NCBI RefSeq assembly: GCF_008704655.1
Contig: NZ_CP023688.1
Coordinates: 496,001 to 560,000, forward strand
Direction of reading: 5' to 3'
Length of the DNA stretch: 64,000 nucleotides
From: Streptomyces rimosus
GTDB lineage: Bacteria > Actinomycetota > Actinomycetes > Streptomycetales > Streptomycetaceae
In this document: positions 24,219-33,591 of the stretch, piece after piece
Layout: each line of letters starts with the position of its first letter
Numbering within the stretch: position 1 is the first letter of the stretch
Notes under the pieces: generated by a model
Databases searched by the model: none
Told to the model about the DNA's origin: nothing
The model's input: only the letters and a program-made list of their open reading frames with translations
Program-made: the position numbers and the translations under genes

Positions 24219-27200
24219 GTGCTCAGCAGATCAACAACGTCCCCCGGCTGGCTGCGCAGGCTCGGTGCCGCGTGCCGCCACCACCCGCGACTCCTCCTCG
24301 CCGTCGCCGTGAGCTCCGTGTGCGGCACGGGACTTGAGGCGGTCGGCCCCCTGCTGGCCCGGCTCGGCGTCGACGACGCCGTGGCCGGGCACACCGGCCG
24401 CATCGGCTGGCTGGCCGCCGCCATGGCGGGACTGGCCCTGGTCCAGTTCGGTGCCGAGTTCACCCGCCGGTACGCCGCCGGAAAGCTCGCCCTCGGCGTC
24501 CAGCACCGGCTGCGCACCGAGGTGTTCGACTCCCTCCAGCGCCTGGACGGCGTCAAACAGGACGCGCTGCGCACCGGCCAGGTGGTCTCCCGCGCCAACA
24601 GCGATCTGACGCAGGTGCAGATCATGCTCGGGATGCTGCCGATCCCGCTGGGCACCTCGGCCCTCTTCCTCGTCGCCGTCGGCGCGATGCTGTGGCTGTG
24701 CGCCCCGCTCGCCCTGGTCGCGCTGACTGTGGTGCCCGCCACCGCGTGGGCCGCCGCCCGCAGCCGGGCCCGGCTGGTCCCCGCCACCCGCGAGGCGCAG
24801 GCGGGTGCGGCGCGCCTCGCCGAGCAGGTCGAGGAGGCTGTCACCGGCGTCCGGGTGGTCAAGGGCTTCGGCCAGGAGGACCGCGAGGTCGGCAGGCTGG
24901 CCCGCGCGGCCCGCGGACTGTTCGGGCGGCGGATGCGGGTGGCCCGTATCCAGGCCGGCGCCACCGCCACACTCGCGGCGCTGCCCGCGCTCGGCCAGGT
25001 CGGTGTCCTCGCCTTCGGCGGCTGGCTGGCACTGCGCGGCACGATCGGCCCCGGCACCTTCCTCGCCTTCGCCGCCTACCTGGCGCTGCTGGCCGGACCG
25101 GCCCGGCTGTTCGCGAGCTTCCTGGTCACCGCCCAGCAGGCCCGTGCCGCCGCCGAGCGGGTATACGAACTCATCGACGCCCGGCCCGACATCACCGAAC
25201 CGGCCGCCCCGGTCGCCCTGCCCGCCGGACCGGTCGGTCTGGAACTGCGCGGCGTACGCTTCGGGTACGCGCCGAGCGACCCGGTGCTCGACGGCCTGTC
25301 CCTGGCCGTCCGGCCCGGCGAGACGCTGGCCCTGGTCGGCCCGTCGGGCTCCGGCAAGTCCACCGTCTCGCTGCTCCTCCCCCGCTTCTACGACCCGCAG
25401 GACGGCTCCGTGCGCGTCGGCCCGCCCGGAGCGGCCGTCGACGTGCGCGACCTGTCGCTCGCGGAACTCCGCTCCACCCTCGGCGTGGTCTTCGAAGAGC
25501 CCTTCCTGTTCTCCTGTTCGGTCCGCGACAACATCGCCTACGGACGGCCGGACGCCACCGACGCGCAGGTCAGGGCGGCTGCCGAGGCCGCCGAGGCGCA
25601 CGAGTTCATCGAGGCGCTGCCGGACGGCTACGCCACCGCGGTCGGCGAGCGCGGCCTGACCCTGTCCGGCGGGCAGCGGCAGCGCGTGGTGCTGGCCCGT
25701 GCCCTGCTGGCCGACCCGCGGGTGCTGGTCCTGGACGACGCGACCTCCGCCGTGGACGCCGGTACGGAGGCCGCCATCCACCGCACCCTGCGCGCCGTCA
25801 CCGGTGACCGTACGACCCTGCTGATCGCACACCGCCGCTCCACCCTCCAGCTCGCCGACCGCATCGCCGTCCTGGACGAGGGCCGCGTGGTGGACACCGG
25901 CACCCAGGAAGAGCTGACCGCGCGCTGCCCGCTGTTCCGCGAGCTGCTGGCCGGGCCCGGCGACTCCCTCGACGTACGGGTCACCGCCGCCCCGGACACC
26001 ACCGGCCGGGGCGTCACCCCGGAGCTGTGGCCGGAACCCCCGGCCGGTGCCGCCCCGGACGCCGCGGCGGACGAGACCGCCGAGGACCCGCGCCTGGACG
26101 AGGCCCGGCTGCGCGCCCCCGACCCCGACGCCCGCTTCCGGCGGCTGCTCGCCCCGGTCCGCGCCGCGCTGCTGCTGGGCCTGCTGCTCGTCGTCGCCGA
26201 CTCCCTCGCCTCCCTCGCGCTGCCGCTGCTCGTCCAGCACGGCCTGGACGCCGGGGTCGGTGCGGGCGACGGCGCCGTGCTCGCCGCCACCGTCCTGATC
26301 GCGCTGCTCGTCGTCGCGGCCGGCTGGGGCGTGCTCACCTTCCAGGCGCGCGTCACCCGGCGGGCCGGGGAACGGGTGCTGTACGGGCTGCGGGTGAAAA
26401 CCTTCGCCCATCTCCAGCGACTCGGGCTCGACTTCTACGAGCGGGAACGCGGCGGCCAGATCATGACCGCCATGGTCAACGACATCGACGCGCTCTCCGC
26501 CTTCCTCCAGACCCATCTGCTGACGTCCGTCGCCGCCCTGGCCACGCTGTGCGGCGCCGTCGTGGCGATGCTCGCCGTCGACCTGCCGCTGGCCCTGACC
26601 GCGCTCGCCCTGGTCCCGCTGATCGCCGTGGCCACCGCCGTCTTCTGGCGGCTGTCCTGCGCCGCGTACACCGACGCGCGCCGGCGCATCGGCGAGGTCA
26701 ACTCCAGCCTCCAGGAGAACGTCTCGGGGCTGCGCGTCGCCCAGGCACAGACCCGCGAGGGCGAGACGGCCGAGGCGTTCGGCAAGCTCTCCGAGAACTA
26801 CCGCACCGCCCGGCTGCGGGCCCAGCGCTACGCCGCCGTGTACTTCCCGTGCGTCAACCTCACCGCCGAACTCGCCAAGGCCGCGGTGCTGCTGGCCGGT
26901 GCCCACCGGGTCGCGGACGGCGGCCTCAGCCCCGGTGTCCTGGTCGCCTTCACGCTGTTCCTCGGCATGTTCTTCTCGCCCATCCAACAGCTGTCGCTCG
27001 CCTTCGACAGCTATCAGCAGGCGTCGGTCGGCCTGCGCCGCACCCTCGCCCTGCTGCGCATGACGCCTTCCGTACGGCCCGCCGCCGAGCCGGAGCCCGT
27101 ACCGGACCGGCTGCGCGGCGCGATCGAGCTGTGCGAGGTCACCCACCGCTACCCCGGCGCCGAGCGGCCCTCGCTGGACCGGGTGAGCCTGCGGGCCGAG

Positions 27201-27872
27201 CCCGGCGAGACGGTCGCGCTGGTCGGCGCGACCGGGGCCGGCAAGTCCACCGTCGTCAAGCTCCTCGCCCGCTTCTACGACGCCACCGAGGGCCGCGTCC
27301 TGGTCGACGGCACGGACGTGCGCGCCTACGACCCGCCCGCCTACCGGCAGCGGCTCGGCGTCGTCCCCCAAGAAGCCCACCTGTTCACCGGCGACATCGC
27401 CGACAACGTCCGCTACGGCCGCCCGGAGGCCACCGACCGGGAGGTCGAGGAGGCCGTACGGGCGGTGGGCGCGCTGCCCGCGGTGGCCGCCCAGCCGTAC
27501 GGCTTCCGCCAGCCCGTCGGCGAGCGCGGGCAGCACCTGTCGGCCGGACAGCGCCAGCTGATCGCGCTGGCCCGCGCCCACCTCGTGGACCCCGGGCTGC
27601 TGCTGCTCGACGAGGCCACCGCCGCCCTCGACCCGGCCACCGAACGCGCGGTGCTCGACGCCGGGGACCGCCTGGCCACCGGCCGCACCACCGTCCTGGT
27701 CGCGCACCGGCTGGCCACCGCGGCGCGGGCCGACCGGATCGTCGTCCTGGACGGCGGGCGGATCGCCGAGGAAGGCACCCACCAGCAGCTCCTCGCCGCC
27801 GACGGCCTGTACGCCCGGCTGTGGCAGCACCACTCGTCCGCCGAACCCGCGCCCCTCACCCCCCAAGGATGA
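24219..27872 (+). CDS. Double-length ABC exporter of IroC architecture
   Basis: A 1217-residue exporter with the order TMD-NBD-TMD-NBD in one chain, the length and layout of IroC, the salmochelin exporter. NBD1: Walker A GPSGSGKS near residue 375, signature LSGGQRQR near 482, Walker B VLVLDDATSAVD. NBD2: Walker A GATGAGKS near 1005, signature LSAGQRQL, Walker B LLLLDEATAALD. NBD1 has Asp where the catalytic Glu is expected while NBD2 keeps DE, so ATP hydrolysis is probably asymmetric. GTG 24219 directly follows the iron box and appears leaderless. It is the first gene of an operon with rmlABDC and two permeases. Likely role: secretion of the glycosylated siderophore. Confidence 0.88.
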   Translation: MLSRSTTSPGWLRRLGAACRHHPRLLLAVAVSSVCGTGLEAVGPLLARLGVDDAVAGHTGRIGWLAAAMAGLALVQFGAEFTRRYAAGKLALGVQHRLRTEVFDSLQRLDGVKQDALRTGQVVSRANSDLTQVQIMLGMLPIPLGTSALFLVAVGAMLWLCAPLALVALTVVPATAWAAARSRARLVPATREAQAGAARLAEQVEEAVTGVRVVKGFGQEDREVGRLARAARGLFGRRMRVARIQAGATATLAALPALGQVGVLAFGGWLALRGTIGPGTFLAFAAYLALLAGPARLFASFLVTAQQARAAAERVYELIDARPDITEPAAPVALPAGPVGLELRGVRFGYAPSDPVLDGLSLAVRPGETLALVGPSGSGKSTVSLLLPRFYDPQDGSVRVGPPGAAVDVRDLSLAELRSTLGVVFEEPFLFSCSVRDNIAYGRPDATDAQVRAAAEAAEAHEFIEALPDGYATAVGERGLTLSGGQRQRVVLARALLADPRVLVLDDATSAVDAGTEAAIHRTLRAVTGDRTTLLIAHRRSTLQLADRIAVLDEGRVVDTGTQEELTARCPLFRELLAGPGDSLDVRVTAAPDTTGRGVTPELWPEPPAGAAPDAAADETAEDPRLDEARLRAPDPDARFRRLLAPVRAALLLGLLLVVADSLASLALPLLVQHGLDAGVGAGDGAVLAATVLIALLVVAAGWGVLTFQARVTRRAGERVLYGLRVKTFAHLQRLGLDFYERERGGQIMTAMVNDIDALSAFLQTHLLTSVAALATLCGAVVAMLAVDLPLALTALALVPLIAVATAVFWRLSCAAYTDARRRIGEVNSSLQENVSGLRVAQAQTREGETAEAFGKLSENYRTARLRAQRYAAVYFPCVNLTAELAKAAVLLAGAHRVADGGLSPGVLVAFTLFLGMFFSPIQQLSLAFDSYQQASVGLRRTLALLRMTPSVRPAAEPEPVPDRLRGAIELCEVTHRYPGAERPSLDRVSLRAEPGETVALVGATGAGKSTVVKLLARFYDATEGRVLVDGTDVRAYDPPAYRQRLGVVPQEAHLFTGDIADNVRYGRPEATDREVEEAVRAVGALPAVAAQPYGFRQPVGERGQHLSAGQRQLIALARAHLVDPGLLLLDEATAALDPATERAVLDAGDRLATGRTTVLVAHRLATAARADRIVVLDGGRIAEEGTHQQLLAADGLYARLWQHHSSAEPAPLTPQG

Positions 27873-27879
27873 CCCGCTC

Positions 27880-28947
27880 ATGAAGGCACTTGTCCTCTCC
27901 GGAGGCACCGGCAGCAGACTGCGCCCCATCACCCACACCGCCGCGAAACAGCTCGTCCCCGTCGCCAACAAGCCGGTGCTCTTCTACGGCATCGAGTCCC
28001 TGGTCGCGGCCGGTGTCACCGACGTCGGCATCATCGTCGGGGACACCGCGGCGGAGATCCGCGCGGCCGTGGGCGACGGCTCCCGCTTCGGCGCGCGCGT
28101 CACCTACCTCCCCCAGGAACAGCCCCTCGGCCTCGCGCACGCCGTACTGATCGCCCGCGACTGGCTCGGCGACGACGACTTCGTGATGTACCTCGGCGAC
28201 AACTTCGTGGTCGGCGGCATCACCGAACTCGTCGAGGAATTCCGGCGCTCCCGCCCGGACGCGAGCATCCTGCTCACCAAGGTCGCCGATCCCAGCGCCT
28301 TCGGCGTCGCCGAACTCGGCCCCGAAGGAGGCGTGCTGCGCCTGGAGGAGAAGCCGCGCGAGCCGCGCAGCGACCTGGCCCTGGTCGGCGTCTACCTGTT
28401 CACGCCCGCCGTGCACGAGGCCGTACGGGCCATCAGGCCGTCAGCGCGCGGTGAACTGGAGATCACCGACGCCCTCCAGTGGCTGGTCGACGCCGGGCGC
28501 ACCGTGCGCTCCACCGTCATCTCCGGCTACTGGAAGGACACCGGCAACGTCACCGACATGCTGGAGGTCAACCGCACCGTGCTGGAGGCCCTGCCGCCGG
28601 CCGTCCTGGGCGAGGTGGACGGCGACAGCGAACTGGTCGGCCGGGTCCGTATCGAGGCCGGTGCCAGCGTCGTACGGTCCCGGATCGTCGGCCCCGCGGT
28701 GATCGGCGCGGGCAGCGTCGTGCGCGACTCCTACATCGGCCCCTCCACCTCCGTCGCCGACGGCTGTGTGATCAGCGGCAGCGAGGTGGAGTTCTCCATC
28801 GTCCTGGACGACTCGCGGATCGAGAACGCCGGCCGGATCGAGGGCTCGCTGATCGGCCGCATGGTCCGTATGAGCGGCGCCGCCCGCGCGCCCCGCGCGC
28901 ACCGCCTGGTGCTCGGCGACCACAGCCAGGTGCAGATAGCGCCCTGA
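27880..28947 (+). CDS. rmlA: Glucose-1-phosphate thymidylyltransferase (long, StrD type)
   Basis: A 355-residue nucleotidyltransferase that makes dTDP-glucose from dTTP and glucose-1-phosphate. Seen: GGTGSRLRPIT at residues 8-18, KQLVPVANKP, the metal-binding YLGDN near 106-110 and EEKPREPRSDLALVGVYLF. The C-terminal ~110 residues are a left-handed beta-helix (VIGAGSVVRDSYIGPSTSVA), typical of the long StrD-like form in antibiotic clusters and not of the ~290-residue housekeeping RmlA. It starts seven bases after the exporter stop with AAGGA in that gap, so it is co-transcribed with the exporter. Confidence 0.92.
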   Translation: MKALVLSGGTGSRLRPITHTAAKQLVPVANKPVLFYGIESLVAAGVTDVGIIVGDTAAEIRAAVGDGSRFGARVTYLPQEQPLGLAHAVLIARDWLGDDDFVMYLGDNFVVGGITELVEEFRRSRPDASILLTKVADPSAFGVAELGPEGGVLRLEEKPREPRSDLALVGVYLFTPAVHEAVRAIRPSARGELEITDALQWLVDAGRTVRSTVISGYWKDTGNVTDMLEVNRTVLEALPPAVLGEVDGDSELVGRVRIEAGASVVRSRIVGPAVIGAGSVVRDSYIGPSTSVADGCVISGSEVEFSIVLDDSRIENAGRIEGSLIGRMVRMSGAARAPRAHRLVLGDHSQVQIAP

Positions 28948-28999
28948 GGCCGCGTCCGCACCCCCCGCCCCCATTCGTTTCCCTTCTTGGACTGACGCC

Positions 29000-29998
29000 T
29001 TGAGAATTCTCGTCACCGGCGGAGCCGGCTTCATCGGCTCCCACTTCGTCCGCACCCTGCTCGGCCCCGACGCCTGCGAAGGCCCTGGCGGCGGGCCGTA
29101 CGTCACCGTCCTGGACGCGCTGACCTACGCGGGCAACCGCGCGAGCCTCGCCCCCGTGGAAGGCGACCCGCGGTTCTCCTTCGTCCACGGCGACATCCGC
29201 GACCGGCCGCTGGTGGACTCCCTGCTGGCCGGGCACGACGCGGTGGTTCACTTCGCCGCCGAGTCGCATGTGGACCGGTCCATCGCGGGCGGCACCGAGT
29301 TCGCCGCCACCAACGTCCTGGGCACGCAGGTCCTGCTGGAGTCCGCCGTACAGCACCGCATCGCCCGCTTCGTGCACGTCTCCACCGACGAGGTGTACGG
29401 CTCGATCGCGGAAGGCTCCTGGACCGAGGACGAGTCGCTGGCCCCCAACTCGCCGTACGCCGCCTCCAAGGCCGGATCCGACCTCCTCGCGCTGGCCCAT
29501 CACCGTACGCACGGCCTGGACCTGTCGGTGACCCGCTGCTCCAACAACTACGGCCCCTACCAGCACCCCGAGAAGGTCATCCCACTGTTCACCACCCGGC
29601 TGCTGACGGGCGGGCGCGTCCCGCTGTACGGCGACGGGCTGCACGTCCGCGACTGGCTGCACGTCGACGACCACTGCCGGGCGCTGCGCCTGGTCCTGGA
29701 AGGCGGCCGGCCGGGCGAGGTCTACAACATCGGCGGTGGCACCGAACTGAGCAACAGGGAACTCACCGAACGGCTGCTGGCCGCCTGCGGCGCCGGCTGG
29801 GACCGGGTCGAGCACGTCACCGACCGCAAGGGCCACGACCGGCGCTACTCGGTGGACTGGACGAAGATCCGTACCGAGCTGGGCTATGAGCCGCGGCACT
29901 CCTTCGAGGACGGGCTCGCCGAAACCGTCGCCTGGTACCGCGACCACGCCGACTGGTGGGCCACCGCGGCTCCCGCCCTGGGAGGTGCCGCCCGGTGA
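29000..29998 (+). CDS. rmlB: dTDP-glucose 4,6-dehydratase
   Basis: A 332-residue extended SDR, second step of the dTDP-sugar pathway. Seen: NAD site GGAGFIGS at residues 7-14, HFAAESHVDRSI, VSTDEVYGSI and the catalytic SPYAASKAGSD (Tyr-x3-Lys), then RCSNNYGPYQHPEKVIPLF, all standard for RmlB. The start is TTG 29000. Its TGA overlaps the next gene's GTG. Together with rmlA, rmlD and rmlC it completes a StrDELM-like set. Confidence 0.93.
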   Translation: MRILVTGGAGFIGSHFVRTLLGPDACEGPGGGPYVTVLDALTYAGNRASLAPVEGDPRFSFVHGDIRDRPLVDSLLAGHDAVVHFAAESHVDRSIAGGTEFAATNVLGTQVLLESAVQHRIARFVHVSTDEVYGSIAEGSWTEDESLAPNSPYAASKAGSDLLALAHHRTHGLDLSVTRCSNNYGPYQHPEKVIPLFTTRLLTGGRVPLYGDGLHVRDWLHVDDHCRALRLVLEGGRPGEVYNIGGGTELSNRELTERLLAACGAGWDRVEHVTDRKGHDRRYSVDWTKIRTELGYEPRHSFEDGLAETVAWYRDHADWWATAAPALGGAAR

Positions 29999-30882
29999 AC
30001 CGCTGGCTGATCACCGGCGCGAGCGGGATGCTCGGCCGCGAGGTGTGCCGTCTGCTGACCGCCGAGGGCGAGTGCGCGCTCCCGCTGGACCGCCGGTCCC
30101 TGGACCTGACCGACACCCGTGCCGTGGAGTTCACCCTGCGGCGGGCCCGGCCGACCGTCGTCGTCAACTGCGCCGCGTACACGGACGTGGACGCGGCCGA
30201 GACCCACGAGCAGCAGGCGTGGCGCGTCAACGCCGACGCGGTGCGCGGCCTGGCCCTGGCCTGCGCCCGCCGCGGCGTCCGGCTGCTGCACGTCTCCACC
30301 GACTACGTCTTCGCGGGCGACGCCACCACCCCGTACGCGGAGGACGCGCCGACCGGCCCGCGCACCGCGTACGGCCGCAGCAAGCTGGCCGGCGAGCGCG
30401 CCGTGCTGACCGCGCTGCCGCACACCGGGACCGTCGTGCGCACCGCCTGGCTGTACGGCGCGCACGGCCGCAACTTCGTACGGACCATGGCCGAGCGCGC
30501 GCTGCGGGACGCCACCGTGCAGGTCGTCAACGACCAGACGGGGCAGCCCACTCCGGCCCGTGACGTGGCCGAGCGGCTGCTCGCCCTGGGGCGCGGGCCC
30601 GCCCGCCCCGGCGTTTTCCACGCCACCGTCGGCGGGCTGACCACCTGGTACGACCTGGCGCGCGACGTGTACCGGCTGGCGGGCTCCGACCCGGACCGCG
30701 TCCACCCCACCGGCAGCGCCGCCCTGGACCGCCCCGCCCGCCGCCCCGCCTGGAGCGTGCTGGGCCACGACCGCTGGGCCGCCGCCGGGCTGCCCGCGCC
30801 CCGCCACTGGCGCGTCGCGCTCGCCGACGAGTTCGCCGCGGTGACCGCGACGCTGGAAGGAGCCATATCGTGCGCCCGCTGA
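29995..30882 (+). CDS. rmlD: dTDP-4-dehydrorhamnose reductase
   Basis: A 295-residue SDR performing the last, NAD(P)H-dependent step to dTDP-L-rhamnose. Seen: GASGMLGREVC near residues 8-18, NCAAYTDVDAAE, VSTDYVFAGD, and TAYGRSKLAGER with the catalytic Tyr-x3-Lys. The GTG start overlaps the rmlB stop (GTGA at 29995-29998), and the end overlaps rmlC by 13 bases, so the operon is tightly coupled. A reductase of other 4-ketohexoses is the alternative reading. Confidence 0.9.
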   Translation: MNRWLITGASGMLGREVCRLLTAEGECALPLDRRSLDLTDTRAVEFTLRRARPTVVVNCAAYTDVDAAETHEQQAWRVNADAVRGLALACARRGVRLLHVSTDYVFAGDATTPYAEDAPTGPRTAYGRSKLAGERAVLTALPHTGTVVRTAWLYGAHGRNFVRTMAERALRDATVQVVNDQTGQPTPARDVAERLLALGRGPARPGVFHATVGGLTTWYDLARDVYRLAGSDPDRVHPTGSAALDRPARRPAWSVLGHDRWAAAGLPAPRHWRVALADEFAAVTATLEGAISCAR

Positions 30883-31472
30883 GCATCGAGGGAGCCTGGG
30901 TCAGGGAAGCACTCGTCCACCGGGACGACCGGGGCTCCTTCCACGAGTGGTTCACGCGGCCGGAGTTCACCGGCGCGACCGGCCTCGCCCCGGTGCTGGC
31001 GCAGGCCAACTGTTCCGTGTCGCGCCGCGGTGTGCTGCGCGGCGTGCACTTCAGCGAGGTGCCGCCCGGTCAGGCCAAGTACGTCACCTGTGTACGCGGC
31101 GCCGTGCTGGACGTGGTGGTGGACCTGCGGACCGGCTCCCCCACCTACCGCGCGTGGGAGGCCGTACCGCTGGACGAGGACGGGTCGGGCGCTGTGTACC
31201 TCTCCGAAGGGCTCGGGCACGCCTTCATGGCCCTGACCGACGACGCCACCGTGGTCTACCTGTGCTCCACCGGCTACCAGCCGCACCGCGAGCACGGCAT
31301 CCACCCGCTGGACCCGGACCTGGGCATCGACTGGCCGGCCGGTGCCGACCCGGTGCTGTCCGCGAAGGACGCCGCCGCGCCCACCCTGGCGGAGGCCGAG
31401 CGGCTGGGGCTGCTGCCCTCGTACGAGGAGTGCGTGCGCCACCGGGCCGTCCGGGAAGGCAGCGCCGCGTGA
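30870..31472 (+). CDS. rmlC: dTDP-4-dehydrorhamnose 3,5-epimerase
   Basis: A 200-residue cupin epimerase. Seen: the catalytic His in RRGVLRGVHFSE (near residue 60), VLDVVVDLRTGSPTYRAWEA, and LSEGLGHAFMAL, all as in RmlC/StrM. GTG 30870 follows GAAGGAG. With RmlA, B and D it should yield dTDP-L-rhamnose. A mono-3- or 5-epimerase cannot be told apart by eye. The stop overlaps the start of the first permease (GTGA at 31469-31472), placing sugar and iron-transport genes in one transcript. Confidence 0.9.
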   Translation: MRPLSIEGAWVREALVHRDDRGSFHEWFTRPEFTGATGLAPVLAQANCSVSRRGVLRGVHFSEVPPGQAKYVTCVRGAVLDVVVDLRTGSPTYRAWEAVPLDEDGSGAVYLSEGLGHAFMALTDDATVVYLCSTGYQPHREHGIHPLDPDLGIDWPAGADPVLSAKDAAAPTLAEAERLGLLPSYEECVRHRAVREGSAA

Positions 31473-32521
31473 CGACGACCGTGACCGCGCCGCGCGCCGC
31501 CCCGCCCGTCCCGGCCGCGCCGCCCGCCGGGCGCCGGGCGGTGCGGGCCGGCGGGCTGCTGCTGGGCCTGGCGCTGCTGGCCGCCGTGGTGCTGGCGAGC
31601 ATCGCCGTGGGCGCCAGGGCCATCCCGCTCGACCAGGTGTGGCACGGCCTGTTCGGGTGGACCGGCACCGCCGACGACCGGATCGTGCGGGAGCTGCGGC
31701 TGCCGCGTACGGCGCTGGGCGTCGCGGCGGGCGCCGCGCTCGGGCTGGCCGGCGCCGTGATGCAGACCCTCACCCGCAACCCGCTGGCCGACCCCGGGCT
31801 CCTGGGCGTGAACGCGGGCGCCTCGGCCGCCGTGGTCACCGCGATCAGCGTGCTGGGCGTGACCTCGTTCACCGGCTATCTGTGGTTCGCGCTGGCGGGC
31901 GCCGGGGTGGCGGCCGTCCTGGTCAACGCGCTCGGCGGCAGCCGCGCTGCCACCCCCGTACGCCTGGCCCTGGCGGGCACCGCCGTCAACGCCGCCCTCT
32001 TCGGCTATGTCAACGGGCTGCAACTGACGGACCTGGGCGCGCTGGAGACCATGCGGCACTGGTCCGTCGGCACGCTCGCGGGCCGCCGCGGCGACCTGCT
32101 GCCGGCCGCGCTGCCGTTCCTGCTCGCGGGCGCCGTCCTGGCACTGGCGGTGGCCCGCCCGCTGAACGCCATGGCCCTGGGCGAGGACACCGCCCGCTCC
32201 CTCGGCGCGCGGCTGGGCCGGACCCGGGTGCTGTCCATCGTCGCCATCACCCTGCTGTCCGGTGCCGCCACCGCCGTCTGCGGACCGATCGGCTTCGTCG
32301 GCCTGATGATCCCGCACGCGGTCCGGGCCTTCTGCGGCCCGGACACCCGGTGGCTGTTCCCGTACTGCGCCGTCTTCGCCCCGGTCCTGCTGCTCGGGTC
32401 CGACATCGTGGGCCGGGTGCTGGCCCCGCCGACCGAGATCGAGGTCGGGGTGGTCACCGCGTTCTGCGGCGGCCTGGTGTTCATCCATCTCGTCCGGCGG
32501 CGCAAGGTGGCCCAGCTGTGA
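31469..32521 (+). CDS. FecCD-family siderophore ABC permease
   Basis: A 350-residue polytopic permease of the BtuC/FecCD family. Seen: LRLPRTALGVAAGAALGLAG, RNPLADPGLLGVNAGASAAV, the ALGEDTARSLGARLG loop that docks with the ATPase, and GPIGFVGLMIPHAVRAFCGP. The N terminus is Pro/Ala-rich before the first helix. Start and stop both overlap neighbours (GTGA), tying it to rmlC and the next permease. The pair should form one heterodimeric importer, probably served by the 20569 lipoprotein. Confidence 0.92.
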   Translation: MTTTVTAPRAAPPVPAAPPAGRRAVRAGGLLLGLALLAAVVLASIAVGARAIPLDQVWHGLFGWTGTADDRIVRELRLPRTALGVAAGAALGLAGAVMQTLTRNPLADPGLLGVNAGASAAVVTAISVLGVTSFTGYLWFALAGAGVAAVLVNALGGSRAATPVRLALAGTAVNAALFGYVNGLQLTDLGALETMRHWSVGTLAGRRGDLLPAALPFLLAGAVLALAVARPLNAMALGEDTARSLGARLGRTRVLSIVAITLLSGAATAVCGPIGFVGLMIPHAVRAFCGPDTRWLFPYCAVFAPVLLLGSDIVGRVLAPPTEIEVGVVTAFCGGLVFIHLVRRRKVAQL

Positions 32522-33591
32522 ACGTCGTCCGTACCCCTGCCGTACGCCGTACCGCGCCACGCCCGACGGTGCTGCGCACCCACGGCGGGCTGTCCCTGCG
32601 ACTGGGCCGCCGCGCCCTGCTGGTCTGCGGGCTGCTGGCGCTGACCGGCGCCGTCGTGGCCGTCCTGTCCCTCGGCACGGGCAGCTACCACCTCGCCCCC
32701 GCCGAAGTCCTCGCCACCCTCTTCGGGGACGGCCCGCCCGGCGCCGACTTCGTCGTCACGGACCTGCGGCTGCCCCGGGTGCTGGACGGCCTGCTGGCCG
32801 GTTTCGCCATGGGCATGAGCGGCGCGGTCTTCCAGTCACTCGCCCGCAATCCGCTCGGCAGCCCCGACGTCATCGGCTTCGGCAGCGGCGCCTCGGCCGG
32901 TGCCCTGGTTTCCGTCATCCTCCTGGAGGCCGGCACCGCGCAGATCGCCCTCGGCGCGGTGCTCGGCGGCCTGGCCACCGCCGCCACGGTCTACCTGTTG
33001 GCCTGGCGGCGCGGGGTGCACGGCTACCGGCTGGTGCTCGTCGGCATCGGCGGCTCGGCGGTCCTCGGCTCGCTGACCAGCTATCTGTACGTACGGGCCG
33101 ACCTCGGCAAGGCCGCCGAGGCCGCCACCTGGATGATCGGCAGCCTCAACGGACGCGGCTGGTCCGACGTGAGCGTGGCCGCGCTCGGCGTCGCCGCCCT
33201 GGCACCCGCCGTACTGGCCCTGGCCCGCCGTCTCACCCTGCTGGAGATGGGCGACGACACGGCGGCGGCACTCGGCGTGGCCCCCGAACGCAGCCGCTTG
33301 GCCCTCCTCGCCACCGGCACCGGCCTGACGGCCCTGGCCGTCGCCGCCGCCGGCCCCATCCCCTTCGTGGCCCTCGCCGCCCCCCAACTGGCCCGCCGCC
33401 TCACCCGTTCCCCCGGCCCCAACGTCCTGCCCGCGGCGTGGATGGGCGCCGTCCTGGTCACCCTCGCCGACTGGACGGCCCAGCGCGTCTCCGGCACCGG
33501 CATCCTGCCGGTGGGCGTGATCACCGGGGTGGGCGGAGGGGCGTATCTGGCCTGGCTGCTGTTCCTGGAGCGAAGGTCGGGGAAGGTGTAG
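32518..33591 (+). CDS. FecCD-family siderophore ABC permease
   Basis: A 357-residue second subunit of the same importer. Seen: DLRLPRVLDGLLAGFAMGMS, ARNPLGSPDVIGFGSGASAG, EMGDDTAAALGVAPERSRL (coupling helix) and GPIPFVALAAPQLARRLTRS. It is the last gene of the exporter-sugar-permease operon. No FepC-type ATPase follows, which is unusual for this family and implies a shared ATPase encoded elsewhere. Confidence 0.92.
   Translation: MNVVRTPAVRRTAPRPTVLRTHGGLSLRLGRRALLVCGLLALTGAVVAVLSLGTGSYHLAPAEVLATLFGDGPPGADFVVTDLRLPRVLDGLLAGFAMGMSGAVFQSLARNPLGSPDVIGFGSGASAGALVSVILLEAGTAQIALGAVLGGLATAATVYLLAWRRGVHGYRLVLVGIGGSAVLGSLTSYLYVRADLGKAAEAATWMIGSLNGRGWSDVSVAALGVAALAPAVLALARRLTLLEMGDDTAAALGVAPERSRLALLATGTGLTALAVAAAGPIPFVALAAPQLARRLTRSPGPNVLPAAWMGAVLVTLADWTAQRVSGTGILPVGVITGVGGGAYLAWLLFLERRSGKV

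Noticed and set aside
24231..27971. Minus-strand frame of about 1246 residues antisense to the ABC exporter
   Set aside because: Composition is low-complexity (Gly, Gln, Val), no motifs, and the plus-strand frame has all ABC motifs.
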